From DATAOG01 sp963753685 (GTDB taxonomy: Bacteria > Pseudomonadota > Alphaproteobacteria > Geminicoccales > Geminicoccaceae), in the NCBI GenBank assembly GCA_963753685.1, contig CAVWDE010000030.1:1-64000 (forward strand): a stretch of DNA of 64,000 nucleotides. The letters run 5' to 3'. Positions 46,371 to 55,264 of the stretch are shown piece after piece; position 1 is the stretch's first letter, and each line of letters opens with the position of its first letter. The notes below the pieces were generated by a model. The model was not told the DNA's origin. It made no database searches and saw only the letters and a program-made list of their open reading frames with translations. Both the position numbers and the translations under genes were made by a program.

Positions 46371-47609
46371 CTACCCCGATAACCTGCCGCGTTCGTTCGC
46401 CAGCTCCTCCCGGAAACCCGGCGCGGCCACCCCGATCAGCGCCTCGGCCCGCTCCTCGAGCGACTTCTCCCGCAGGTGCGCAACGCCGTGCTCGGTGACC
46501 ACGATGTCGGCGTCGGCGCGCGGGCAGCTCACGATGTCGCGCTCGCCGAGCTTCGCGACGATCCGCGAGACCTTGCCGCCGGCCGCGGTCGACGGCAGCG
46601 CCAGGATCGAGCGGCCGCCCGGCGACAGGCGCGCGCCGCGCACGAAGTCGAGCAGGCCGCCGGTGCCGCTCACCTGGCGGCCGTCCAGCATCTCGGCGTT
46701 GGCCTGGCCGGTGAGGTCGACCGAGAGCACCGAGTTGATCGCGACGAAGTGGGGAATCGCCGCCATCACGGCGGGGTCGTGGGTGTGGCTGACCGGCGCG
46801 AACGCGAGATCGGGGCAGCTGGCGGCGAAGTCGTAGACTTTCCCAGTCCCGATCGCGGCCGTGCAGACCATGTTCCTCATCACGCCCGCGGCGTGCAGGT
46901 CGGCCACCTGGTCGGCGACCAGGCCGCTGTGCAGGCCGAGGTTCCGGCGGTCGTGCAGCGCTGCGAGCACGGCTGCGGGCACCTTGCCGATGCCGATCTG
47001 GATCACGTCGCCGTCCTCGATCAGGCTCGCGACGTTGGCGCCGATCCGTCGGACGTCGTCGGACAGGCTGCCGGCCGGCAGCGCCAGCACCGGTCGCTCG
47101 GTCAGGGCCACGTAGTCGAGGCGCTCGTAGGGCAGCTCGTAGCTGGAGCGGGGCCGTGGCATCGCGGCGTTGACCTCGGCCACGATCACCCTTGCCCGCT
47201 CCAGCACCGCGGGCACGAAATGGACCGAGACGCCGAGGCTGCATTGCCCGCGCTCGTCCGGCGGCGTGACCTGGATGAGGGCGAGGTCGACGGGCAGGGC
47301 GCTCAGATAGCGCCAGATGCCGCTGTAGTGGAGTGGCAGAAAACGGACCCGGCCGGCGGCATGGGATCTGGCGATGTCGCCGAACAGGAAAAAGCTGGTG
47401 AGGCGCGCTTCGGGGTGAAAGGAGGCGGGGTCGATGACGTTCAGGCCCGGGATCAGGCAGCCGACGTAGTGGACGCGAGCACTCGCTTCGGGGGCGGCGG
47501 CGAGCGCCTGGAGCAACGGCGTCGGCTCGCCGCTGGCGCCCTGCACGAACACGGTCATGCCGGGGCGGAGCAGGTCGGGCAGACGCTCCGGCGTGATCCG
47601 CTCGGGCAT
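46371..47609 (-). CDS. Acetyl-CoA hydrolase/4-hydroxybutyrate CoA-transferase-family (family I) protein
   Basis: 412-residue CoA-transferase. VSGTGGLLDFVRGARLSPGG is the signature of the acetyl-CoA hydrolase/transferase C-domain, with EHGVAHLREKSLEERAEALI near the end. N-terminal sequence MPERITPERLPDLLRPGMTVFVQG is typical. The start ATG at 47607-47609 lies 17 bp after the enoyl-CoA hydratase gene. It is the last gene of the split-decarboxylase operon and probably activates or releases its acid. Acceptors cannot be told from sequence. Confidence 0.9.
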   Translation of the reverse strand: MPERITPERLPDLLRPGMTVFVQGASGEPTPLLQALAAAPEASARVHYVGCLIPGLNVIDPASFHPEARLTSFFLFGDIARSHAAGRVRFLPLHYSGIWRYLSALPVDLALIQVTPPDERGQCSLGVSVHFVPAVLERARVIVAEVNAAMPRPRSSYELPYERLDYVALTERPVLALPAGSLSDDVRRIGANVASLIEDGDVIQIGIGKVPAAVLAALHDRRNLGLHSGLVADQVADLHAAGVMRNMVCTAAIGTGKVYDFAASCPDLAFAPVSHTHDPAVMAAIPHFVAINSVLSVDLTGQANAEMLDGRQVSGTGGLLDFVRGARLSPGGRSILALPSTAAGGKVSRIVAKLGERDIVSCPRADADIVVTEHGVAHLREKSLEERAEALIGVAAPGFREELANERGRLSG

Positions 47610-47626
47610 GGGCTGCCGCCGGTGGG

Positions 47627-48409
47627 CTAGCGCCAGGTGAACGCGGGCTTGCGCTTCTCGAGAAAGGCGCGCCGGCCCTCGATGTAGTCCGGGCCTTCGA
47701 ACTGGCTCGCGAACAGTTTTCGCGACAGCTCGGTGTCCTCGACCGCGCCGTTCAGGATTTCGCCGACCATCTGCTTGACCGCGCGGATCGTGAACTGCGA
47801 GAGGCTGCAGAGCTGCTCGGCGAAGGCAAGCGTCTCGCGCTCGAGGCCGTCTGCCTCGAACAGCCGGGTCGCAAGGCCGATCCGGAGCGCCTCCTCGGCC
47901 TCGATCACCTTGGCGCCCATCAGCATCTCCTTGGCCTTGGCGGGGCCGACCAGGTCGACCAGGCGCTTGGTCTCCTTGAGCGAGTAGGCAAGGCCAAGGC
48001 GGGCGGGCGGGATGCAGAACCGGGCGGAGGGATCGGCGTAGCGGAGGTCGCAACAGAGCGCCAGGGCACAGCCGCCGCCGAAGCAGACGCCCTGGACCAT
48101 CGCGATCGCGGGCTTGGTGAGCTGGCTCAGCGCGGCATAGGCGGCGCCGACCACGCTCCGATAGGCCTGCCTCGTCTCGCTCGAGGCGTGCACCTCTTCG
48201 AACTGGCCGATGTCGGCGCCGGCGCAGAAGGCCTCAGGGCTCGCGCCGCGCAGGATCAGGACCTTGACCTCGGGATCGTCCGCGATCTCGGCGATCAGCT
48301 CCGGGATCGTCTGCCACATCTCGCTGCTGAGGGCATTCCGCTTCTCGGGCCGGTTCAGGACCAGCTGGGCGATGGCACCCCGGGTCTCCAGATAGATGGG
48401 CTCGCTCAT
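47627..48409 (-). CDS. Enoyl-CoA hydratase/isomerase (crotonase) family protein
   Basis: 260-residue crotonase. NRPEKRNALSSEMW, CAGADIGQF and GVCFGGGCALALCCDLRYA give the CoA-binding and oxyanion-hole elements. The catalytic Glu position of hydratases (PExxxG) reads PPARLGL, so hydration activity is doubtful and another crotonase reaction is possible. The ATG at 48407-48409 is supported by GAGAGG upstream. The frame continues upstream into the decarboxylase gene without a stop, which fits the damage noted there. Confidence 0.9.
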   Translation of the reverse strand: MSEPIYLETRGAIAQLVLNRPEKRNALSSEMWQTIPELIAEIADDPEVKVLILRGASPEAFCAGADIGQFEEVHASSETRQAYRSVVGAAYAALSQLTKPAIAMVQGVCFGGGCALALCCDLRYADPSARFCIPPARLGLAYSLKETKRLVDLVGPAKAKEMLMGAKVIEAEEALRIGLATRLFEADGLERETLAFAEQLCSLSQFTIRAVKQMVGEILNGAVEDTELSRKLFASQFEGPDYIEGRRAFLEKRKPAFTWR

Positions 48410-49061
48410 CGACGACCTCTCGTGGCACCGGATTGTGGCTAGCGCGCTGGCAACCGCCGCGACCGCCTCCGGGCCGAGCAGCGCCAGGCGGAAACGGTCC
48501 TTGAGATGGGCGCCGTCCTTGGGCGGCATCGCGAACGGCAACGGCTCGGCGCGCACCTTGATGGCGTAGAAGATCGGTCCCGGCCTCGGTCAGGATCACC
48601 TGGCGCGCGGGCTCGAGCTCCTCGGCCGCGCGCACCGTGCCGGCGACCCGGAAGCCCGCCGCGCGCGCGATGCCGGCAAGGTCGACGCCGTGCGCGGTGT
48701 GGGTCGCCTGCATGCCGGTCTCGCCGTAGCGCTCGTTGTCGAACACGACGACGGCGAGGTTGGCTGGCCGCTGGACGCCGATCGTCGCGAGCCCGCCGAG
48801 GCCCATGAGCAGCTCGCCGTCGCCGGTCATCACGAGCACCCGGCGCTCCGGCCGGGCGAGCGCCAGGCCGAGCCCGATCAGCGCGGCGCTGCCCATGGCG
48901 CCCCAGAGCGGGAAGGTCAGCGGATGGTCGCCGGCCGCGGTCGCGTCCCAATTGGTGCTGCCGAGGCCCGCGACCACCAGGAGCTCATCCCGCTCCGCCA
49001 GCAGCACTTTGGCGACCTCGCGCCGGCGCAGGGGAAACTGCTCGCTACCTGAAGTGCTCAT
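48410..49061 (-). pseudogene. ThDP decarboxylase beta subunit (ComE-like, PP domain) with one inserted base
   Basis: Pyrophosphate-binding half of a split thiamine-diphosphate decarboxylase resembling sulfopyruvate or phosphonopyruvate decarboxylase. The ThDP motif is GDGELLMGLGGLAT...N (GDG to Asn, about 28 residues), ending VVVFDNERYGETG. The ATG at 49059-49061 overlaps the alpha-subunit stop. An extra base at 48578 (minus-strand GGGACCG for GGGCCG) shifts the frame; repaired, it reads PIFYAIKVRAEPLPFAMPPK and runs into the hydratase start with no clear stop, so the exact 3' end is uncertain. Confidence 0.8.
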
Positions 49062-49588
49062 GATCGGCCCTGGTTCGAGAAACTCTTGGCGCCGATCAGC
49101 CGCTGGCCGATCAGCACCGCGACCGGCAGCTGGCCCTCGAAGGCGATCCGGCCGGCCGCCTCGACGGTGGCGGCGGCGAGCTCCGCCTGGTCGAGGCGCT
49201 CGACGATCACGCCCGCGAGCTCGAGGACCCCGGCCGCAGTCTGGCCCATGGGCAATTGCCAGGGGTTGAACTCGCCCCACTCGCCGCGCATGGTCACCAA
49301 CATCAGCAGCGGCAGGCGGCAGCTCTGGTTCAGCGCCAGCATGTTGACGCAGTTGCCGACCCCGCTGCTCTGCATCAGCAGCACGCCGCGCTGACCGCCG
49401 AGCCAGGCGCCGGCGGCGAGCGCCACGCCCTCCTCCTCGGTGGTCAGCACGACCGCGCGCATCGACGCATCGGCCTGGCAGAGCTCGATCAGGCGCGTGT
49501 GGCCGGCATCCGGGACGTAGCCGACCTGGCGCACACCGAGCTCGCCCAGTGCCTGATGGATCGCCTCCGGCCAGCCGCTCACCGCCAC
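49058..49588 (-). CDS. ThDP decarboxylase alpha subunit (ComD-like, PYR domain)
   Basis: 176-residue pyrimidine-binding half of the same enzyme. VGYVPDAGHTRLIELC and LTTEEEGVALAAGAWLGG carry the ThDP-activating glutamate (in TEEEG); LLMQSSGVGNCVNMLALNQ is typical of ComD-type subunits. I start it at GTG 49586-49588 with GGAGG four bases upstream; a GTG six bases later gives better spacing. It overlaps the beta-subunit gene by four bases, and the two likely form one heteromer. Confidence 0.85.
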   Translation of the reverse strand: MAVSGWPEAIHQALGELGVRQVGYVPDAGHTRLIELCQADASMRAVVLTTEEEGVALAAGAWLGGQRGVLLMQSSGVGNCVNMLALNQSCRLPLLMLVTMRGEWGEFNPWQLPMGQTAAGVLELAGVIVERLDQAELAAATVEAAGRIAFEGQLPVAVLIGQRLIGAKSFSNQGRS

Positions 49589-49775
49589 CGTTCCTCCGTT
49601 CGCGGGGGTGACGCAGTGTGCCGGGCGGCGGCCGGTTCGACAAGACCGCCGAGCGCCAAACGGGGGTCCGCGAGCCGGCCCAGAACCTCCGGTGGCGGAA
49701 CCATCCGGCGCGGGGCCTCGTTCTGGGTCCAGAGATGCGGCCGATCTCGGCCGCGGCTTTGGAGGAGAGTTCGAG

Positions 49776-50903
49776 ATGAGATTGGCACCTTTGATGGCCG
49801 GGGTCGCGCTGGTCGCGCTGATGGCCCAGCCGGGCCTGGCGCAGAACCAGGACACGACCAAGCCGCCGCAGGCGATGCCGGCGGCCCAGACCCAGCAGCT
49901 GGCCCAGGCCGATATGGACTTCGCCAAGACCGCGGCGGGCGCCGGCATGGCGGAGGTCAAGCTCGGGAAGCTCGCCAAGCAGCAGGCCAAGAGCGACCAG
50001 GTCAAGCAGTTCGGCCAGCGCATGGTCGACGATCACACCAAGGCGAACGACCAGCTGAAGGCGATCGCCGAGCAGAAGAGCATCGATCTGCCGCAGAGCC
50101 CGCCGGACGAGGCGCAAAAGGCCTATGATGACCTGCAGAAGAAGTCGGGGCAGGAGTTCGACCAGGCCTTCATGGATACGATGGTCAAGGACCACCACAA
50201 GGCGATCGACCTGTTCCAAAAGGAGGCGAAGTCGGGCAAGGATGGCGATCTGCAGAATTTCGCCAAGCAGACCCTGCCGACCCTGCAGGAGCATCTGGAC
50301 CTCGCCCAGAAGACCCAGGAGCAGGTCATGGCGAGCGCCGGCGATGCCGGCATGAAGCAGGACCAGCCGGCGGCTGGCCAGTCGGCGGCGAAGCCGGATA
50401 CCCAGCAGCCCGAGCAGGCGGCGACTGAGCCGCCCGCGGCGAAGACGCCGGCGACGGGCGCCGTGACGTCGACCCCGGATCAGCAGCAGGCCGCGAACGA
50501 GCCGCCGGCCGCGAAGACGCCGGCCGCGGGCGCCGTGACGCCGGTCCCGGATCAACAGCAGGCGGCGAATGAGCCGCCGCCATCGAAAATGCCGGCGGCG
50601 ACGGTACCGCCGACACCGAGCGGCGACCAGATCCGGGCCAAGGACGTGATCGGCACCGGGGTCGTCAACACCAAGGGCGATCAGGTCGGCAAGGTCAAGG
50701 ACCTGATCATCGACCAGAACAAGGTCGAGTACGCCGTGGTCTCGGTCGGCGGGTTCCTCGGGATCGGCGACAAGGATGTGGCGATTCCGCTCGACCAGCT
50801 GAAGCTCGGCAAGGACAAGACCTACCTGATGTCGGCGGAGACCGAGGACCAGCTGAAGCAGATGCCGGCCTACGAGGAGGCTCAGGCCGAGCGCAAGGGC
50901 TAG
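49776..50903 (+). CDS. Exported DUF4142 protein with Pro/Ala-rich repeats and a PRC-barrel
   Basis: 375 residues. Signal peptide MRLAPLMAGVALVALMAQPGLA; helical DUF4142 domain at about 45-185 (MVDDHTKANDQLKAIAEQK, MVKDHHKAIDLFQKEAKSG); Pro/Ala/Gln-rich linker at 195-285 with 24-residue repeats; PRC-barrel at about 288-365 (DVIGTGVVNTKGDQVGKVKDLIID, VSVGGFLGIGDKDVAIPL). The ATG follows GGAGGAGAG. DUF4142 is a ferritin-like-fold family of unknown role; the likely location is the periplasm. Convergent with the BKACE gene, with stop codons one base apart. Confidence 0.88.
   Translation: MRLAPLMAGVALVALMAQPGLAQNQDTTKPPQAMPAAQTQQLAQADMDFAKTAAGAGMAEVKLGKLAKQQAKSDQVKQFGQRMVDDHTKANDQLKAIAEQKSIDLPQSPPDEAQKAYDDLQKKSGQEFDQAFMDTMVKDHHKAIDLFQKEAKSGKDGDLQNFAKQTLPTLQEHLDLAQKTQEQVMASAGDAGMKQDQPAAGQSAAKPDTQQPEQAATEPPAAKTPATGAVTSTPDQQQAANEPPAAKTPAAGAVTPVPDQQQAANEPPPSKMPAATVPPTPSGDQIRAKDVIGTGVVNTKGDQVGKVKDLIIDQNKVEYAVVSVGGFLGIGDKDVAIPLDQLKLGKDKTYLMSAETEDQLKQMPAYEEAQAERKG
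50427..50603 (+). repeat. In-frame 72-bp tandem repeat in the DUF4142/PRC gene
   Basis: Units at 50427-50498 and 50499-50570, plus a partial third to about 50603. Each encodes EPPAAKTPA, then GAVT, then PDQQQAAN. The units differ only at a few positions, suggesting recent duplication and likely copy-number variation between strains. Confidence 0.85.
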
Positions 50904-50904
50904 C

Positions 50905-51849
50905 TCAGACCGGGCCGGACGGCGCCGCGGGGCCGGAGCGGTCAGGCCCCGCGGGCCGCATCACGGTCGACGAGGCGAGGCTGCGGCGCGCCTCGGTCGC
51001 GCTTGCGAGCCGGCCGCCGCGGTTCTCGATCGCGCTGGCAGCGAGCCGCACCCAGTCCTGATTGCGCCAGACGCTGTGGAACGGCGCATCCTCGAGACCG
51101 ACCCGGACGTGGCCGCCGCCGGCGATGGCCACCTCGATCAGCGGCCGCACGTCGACGGCGAGGCCGGCGATCATCCAAGGCGCTCCCGGCGCCTCATCCC
51201 CAAGCAGTCGCAGATAGGCATCGAGCGCGTAGGCGCGCGGCGGGAAGCCCCAGGCGAAGCCGTCGGAGAACATGAAGCGGTAGATCGGCGTCGGCACGCC
51301 CGGGACGGCACGGTGCAGCGCCGCGCCGAGCCGCAGAAAGCCCGGCTCGTAGATCGCATAGCTGGGGTGGAAGCGGTGCTTCGCGGCGAGCTCGAGGCCG
51401 TGGCGGACGTGGCTCTCCGGGTTCAGATAGACGAAGCCCGGTTCGCCGGCCGCGAGCCGGCCGTAGTGCGCGAAGTTGACCGAGCCGGGGTCGACCACGG
51501 CCCATTCCAGAAGGCCGCGCCTGGCCAGCTCCTCGACCGCGCGGAAGCGTGCTGCGGCCGACATCGGCTCGGGCGCGTCCGGGCTGCCGGCGAGCGGCAG
51601 GGTCGGGTAGACGATCACGTCCTGCTGCTCGCGGATGCCCTCGATGATCCGCCGGTAGGTCTCGGCATCGTCGCGCTGCCGGCCGGTCGCCGGGTCATAG
51701 GCGTGGACGTGGACGATCGCTGCGCCCTCCCTGGCGCAGGCGATGCCGTCGGCCACGATCTCCTGGACGGTGATCGGGATCTTGGGCTGCAGCGCCCGCC
51801 CCCAGGGCCCGTTGAGAGCCACTTCCAGCCAGACCAGCGGGTCAGTCAT
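50905..51849 (-). CDS. BKACE (beta-keto acid cleavage, DUF849) family enzyme
   Basis: 314-residue TIM-barrel Zn enzyme that condenses a beta-keto acid with acetyl-CoA and cleaves it. AAIVHVHAYD provides the His-x-His metal pair, YPTLPLAGSPD a barrel strand, and GGHVRVGLEDAPF the conserved Glu. The C-terminal 25 residues are Pro/Ala-rich. It could act with the CoA enzymes at 46-49.6 kb, but it lies across the plus-strand DUF4142 gene. The keto acid is unknown. Confidence 0.88.
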   Translation of the reverse strand: MTDPLVWLEVALNGPWGRALQPKIPITVQEIVADGIACAREGAAIVHVHAYDPATGRQRDDAETYRRIIEGIREQQDVIVYPTLPLAGSPDAPEPMSAAARFRAVEELARRGLLEWAVVDPGSVNFAHYGRLAAGEPGFVYLNPESHVRHGLELAAKHRFHPSYAIYEPGFLRLGAALHRAVPGVPTPIYRFMFSDGFAWGFPPRAYALDAYLRLLGDEAPGAPWMIAGLAVDVRPLIEVAIAGGGHVRVGLEDAPFHSVWRNQDWVRLAASAIENRGGRLASATEARRSLASSTVMRPAGPDRSGPAAPSGPV

Positions 51850-51865
51850 CTGCGCAGGCTCCCAA

Positions 51866-52381
51866 TCAGACGATGTCGAGCGCGACTCGGGCGTCCTTCA
51901 GCGGCAACATGAGCGTCAGCGGGTCCACGGGCGACGGCAGGAAGCCAGCGCGCCGGTAGAATGCTGTCGCCGAGTCGTCCGCGGCATGAACGAGAATCAC
52001 CCGGATGCCGGCGATCTCGGCGGCCTGGAGCGTGCGCAGGATGGCGTCCCGGAGCAGGGCCCGGCCGAGGCCTCGCTTTTGGAACCGGCGGTCAACGGCG
52101 AGCCGGCCGAGCACCATGACCGGGATCGGCTCGGGCATGTTGCGTCGTACCCGGCCCGGCGCGGCAACGTGCAGAACGGCGCCGTTCGCCAGGCTGTAGA
52201 ACCCGGCGACCCGTGCCTCCTGGCAGACGACGTAGGTCCGGGAGGCACCCTCGACCTCGTTGCCCAAGGCCCGACGGCGAAGCCACTCGTCGAGGCGGAG
52301 GTCGCCGCTGTCGAAATCGGCGAGCTCATGTGCCGGGTTGAGCCGCTCGGGTGGTCCCATCGCTTCCGGTTTTGAGCTCAC
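51866..52381 (-). CDS. GNAT acetyltransferase toxin (TacT/AtaT-like)
   Basis: 171-residue N-acetyltransferase, probably the toxin of a DUF1778-GNAT module that acetylates aminoacyl-tRNA. Motif A is VLGRLAVDRRFQKRGLGRALL with the acetyl-CoA loop QKRGLG; the catalytic Tyr is in AFYRRAGF. The N-terminal FDSGDLRLDEWLRRRAL is typical of this toxin group. It overlaps the DUF1778 gene by four bases. Intact. Confidence 0.9.
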   Translation of the reverse strand: MSSKPEAMGPPERLNPAHELADFDSGDLRLDEWLRRRALGNEVEGASRTYVVCQEARVAGFYSLANGAVLHVAAPGRVRRNMPEPIPVMVLGRLAVDRRFQKRGLGRALLRDAILRTLQAAEIAGIRVILVHAADDSATAFYRRAGFLPSPVDPLTLMLPLKDARVALDIV

Positions 52382-52668
52382 CGCTCCCAGGGTGGCGTCT
52401 CCGCCAGCAGCGCACGCAGCTTCGCGGTCGGCTGCGGCGGCGCATCGAGCGCCCGCTCGAAGGCTTCGTACTGGGCAGCGTCGAGATGGAAGACGCGCCG
52501 GTCGAGCAGCGCTTCCTCGGCCGCCCGGGTCGCACTCTCGAGGATGAACTCGGTGCGGGTCTTGCCGGTCGCCTTCGCGGCGCGATCGATCAGCTCACGC
52601 CTTTGCGTCGGGACGCGCAGGCTGATGGTCGGGGACCCGGAGTCTTCCCGAGACACGGCGGCGGCCAT
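52378..52668 (-). CDS. DUF1778-family antitoxin
   Basis: 96-residue ribbon-helix-helix antitoxin paired with the GNAT toxin. TISLRVPTQRRELIDRAA is the DNA-binding ribbon-helix-helix, GKTRTEFILESATRAAEEAL the second helix, and the C-terminal half would block the toxin. I use ATG 52666-52668, which gives the usual N-terminus; the open frame extends to 52734 through the operator region and is not needed. Confidence 0.88.
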   Translation of the reverse strand: MAAAVSREDSGSPTISLRVPTQRRELIDRAAKATGKTRTEFILESATRAAEEALLDRRVFHLDAAQYEAFERALDAPPQPTAKLRALLAETPPWER

Positions 52669-52689
52669 CCTCTGTACTCCACGCGTGGG

Positions 52690-52717
52690 ATCTCGTACGA
52701 CAATGTATATACGAGAT
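52690..52717. promoter_or_regulatory. Candidate operator of the DUF1778-GNAT module
   Basis: ATCTCGTA and TACGAGAT form perfect 8-bp inverted arms with a 12-bp spacer containing GTATATAC, 22 bp upstream of the antitoxin ATG. The A/T-rich centre could include the -10 element, matching antitoxin autorepression. Confidence 0.6.
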
Positions 52718-52768
52718 CGTATGTGCGTTGTCAATACCGATCGTCACGGCCTGTCGAGTAGCTGCCGC

Positions 52769-54044
52769 TCAGACCCGCAGTGGCGCCGGCACGAAAGTGT
52801 CGAGGTCCGTGCGTTCCTCGAGTGTGCCCAGATCGTCGCTCCAGGGCTCGCCCAGCCAGAGCGCCCGCTGCCGGGACCCCGGGTGCGCGAGCCAGCGGTT
52901 CGGGCCCCAGGTGTTGCTGGCCTGGACCTCCGCGAGGCCGGGGGGTGCTGTGACGTCGAGCTCCAGGCCGATGGTGTTGCCCAGGAGGATGAAGGTGTTG
53001 CCCGTGATCCGGTTGCCCATGCCGTTGAACGGGCCGGTGTAGTAGCCCCACTGCTGGGGCGGCGTGCTGTTGAAGTCGCGGGTATGATGCGCGACCGAGA
53101 GCGCGCAGCCGCGCTCGGCGACGATCGTGCAGCCCTCGACCACGCAGTCGTGCGAGTTCTGCAGCATCAGGTCGGCCGACCAGACGCCCGGCTCGCGCCA
53201 GCCGCTGGTGTTGTTGAAGCCGATCAGGCAGTTGCGGAACTGGCCCTTGGCGCTGGCCTCGTAGGCGATGCCCTCGTTGCTGTTGTGGTGGATCACGCAG
53301 TTCTCGACCACCGCCGCGAGGCAATCCCAGTCGAACCAGACCGCGCGGCCCTGGTTGTGGTGGATGTGGCACTCCAGCAGCCGGGCGCCGCGCATCACCG
53401 GCATCGGCCCGGGCATGTGGCCGCCGACGTTCTTGTAGCCGCCGCTCTCCCAGTGCGATCCGTAGTCGCGGGTGTTGTTGCGGGCGATCTCGGCGCCCTC
53501 GACGATCGCGCCGGCGGCGCGGCCGCCGATGCCGATGTGACCGTTGTCGACGTAGCGGCCGCGCAGGATGTGCATGCCCGGGCTCATCGACACGCCGCGG
53601 CCGCCGATCCGCTGCACCGTGCAGTCGACCAGCTGCCAGTCGTGGCCGTTGGAAGCCTCGATCGCCGCGACCTGCTTTGCCCGCCGCTGCGGCGTCCGGC
53701 GGGTCCATGGTGTCGTAGTTCTGGACCGTGAGCCCGATCAGCTGGACGTCGGTGGCCTCGCCCCGGCGGAAGGCGAGCAGACGCTGGCCGTCGCCGTCGA
53801 GCACCACGCCCTCGGCCGCCGCCTCGAAGGTCTGACCGTGCTTCGGCAACACGCTCCAGCCGTGGTAGGTGCCGGGCGCCAGGATGAGGCGCACGCCGGT
53901 CGCTGTCGCCGCGACCGCCGCATTGTAGTCGCCGCCAGGGTCGAGCCTGAGCTCGGGGCGAGGCGTCTGCCCGCCGGCTTTGAGCCTGGCCGCCGGCAGC
54001 GCCATGGTTGCTGCCGTGGCGAGGAGGAAGCTTCGTCTGATCAC
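52769..54044 (-). pseudogene. Exported right-handed beta-helix protein with one inserted base
   Basis: About 425 residues once repaired. A GTG at 54042-54044 behind GGAGGGCGGGGG starts a Tat-like signal (IRRSFLLATAATMALPAA). The first rungs (LRLDPGGDYNAAVAATATGVRLILAPGTY, quoted in part) run to about 53680. An extra A in the AAA read on the minus strand at 53676-53678 shifts the frame, and the helix continues to 52769 with many INxN-type rungs (GHIGIGGRAAGAIVEGAEIARNNT in part). The fold is typical of pectate-lyase-like or alginate-acting proteins; no catalytic residues are certain. Poly-saccharide binding or lysis is an inference. Confidence 0.8.
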
Positions 54045-54189
54045 AGCCCCCGCCCTCCACCGGATCATGGCCGCCGCCTCCGCCGGCGTACGGCGATGCT
54101 CGCTTGGCCGGTTGCGTTCGCCCTCGCCGAAGCTACTCTTGGGCGGCGCCTGATGCCAATGGCGCGGGCAGGGGCGGGGAGGCTTTTCG

Positions 54190-55228
54190 ATGGCAGACGG
54201 CAGGCTCAAGGCCGCGGTGATCGGCTGCGGCTTCTTCGCCCGCAACCATCTGCACGCCTGGCGCGACCTCAGGGCGGCAGGCGTCGACCTCGTGGCGGTC
54301 TGCGATCTCGATGCCGGCAAGGCGGCCGAGGCCGCCCGCGCGTTCGGCGTGCCGCGACACTACACGGACGCCAGGGCGATGCTCGAGGCGGAGGCGCTCG
54401 ACTTCGTCGACGTGGTGACCACCATGCCGAGCCACCGCCCGCTGGTCGAGCTGGCCGCGGCGCACCGCGCGGCGGTGATCGTGCAGAAGCCGTTCGCGCC
54501 CACGATCGCCGACTGCCGGGCGATGGTCGAGGCCTGCGCGGCCGCCGGCGTGCCGCTCATGGTGCACGAGAACTTCCGCTTCCAGACCCCGATCCTCGCG
54601 GTCCGCGAGGTGCTGGAGCGGGGCACCATCGGCCGGCCGTTCTTCGCCCGCATCTCCTGGCGGACCGGCTACGACATCTACGCCGGCCAGCCCTATCTGG
54701 CCAAGGAAGAGCGCTTCATCATCCTGGATCTGGTGATCCATCTCTTGGACGTGGCGCGCTGCCTGTTCGGCGAGGCCACGCGCCTCACCTGCCGGACCGC
54801 GAGCATCCGCCCGGGCATCCGCGGCGAGGACTGCGCGACCTTGCTGCTGGAGCACGGGAGCGGCCTCACCTGCATCGTCGATGCCACCTACCAGGCGCCC
54901 CAGGACCCCGACCCGTTTCCCGAAACCTCGATCGAGATCGACGGTGCTGCCGGCACGCTCCGGCTGCAGCCGGGCTACGCGCTGACCGTCACGACCAGGG
55001 GCGCGCAGCGAGCGGCGCGCGGTCGCGCCAGCACTTCTCCCCTGGGCGAGCCGGCCGTGGCACGGCGTCCAGGAAAGCGTCTTGACCACCCAGCGCCATT
55101 GGGTCGATTGTCTGCGGAATCGAACCCTGCCCCAGACCTCGGGCGCCGACAATCTCAAGACCTTCGCCCTCTGTGAGGCGGCCTATACGTCGGCCGCGAG
55201 CGGCGAACCGGTCACGCCCTGCGTCTGA
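54190..55228 (+). pseudogene. Gfo/Idh/MocA-family oxidoreductase with a frameshift near its 3' end
   Basis: NAD(P)-dependent dehydrogenase of about 345 residues. VIGCGFFARNHLHAW is the Rossmann start and IVQKPFAPTIADC the EKP-type motif with Gln for Glu; HENFRFQTPILAV follows. The frame is open to LTVTTRGAQ near 55005, then an indel between about 55005 and 55035 moves the natural C-terminus (LLPWASRPWHGVQESVL and FALCEAAYTSAASGE) into another frame ending at 55228. Only distantly related to the copy at 16060. It precedes rraA-like gene 55265 by 36 bp. Confidence 0.82.
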
Positions 55229-55264
55229 GAGCCGACCAGCATCGCATCAGGGAGCCGAGTTGTG

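Noticed and set aside
46112..46382. Overlapping 70- and 86-codon frames on opposite strands
   Set aside because: Neither shows a domain, convincing ribosome-binding site or conserved motif; they probably reflect GC bias.
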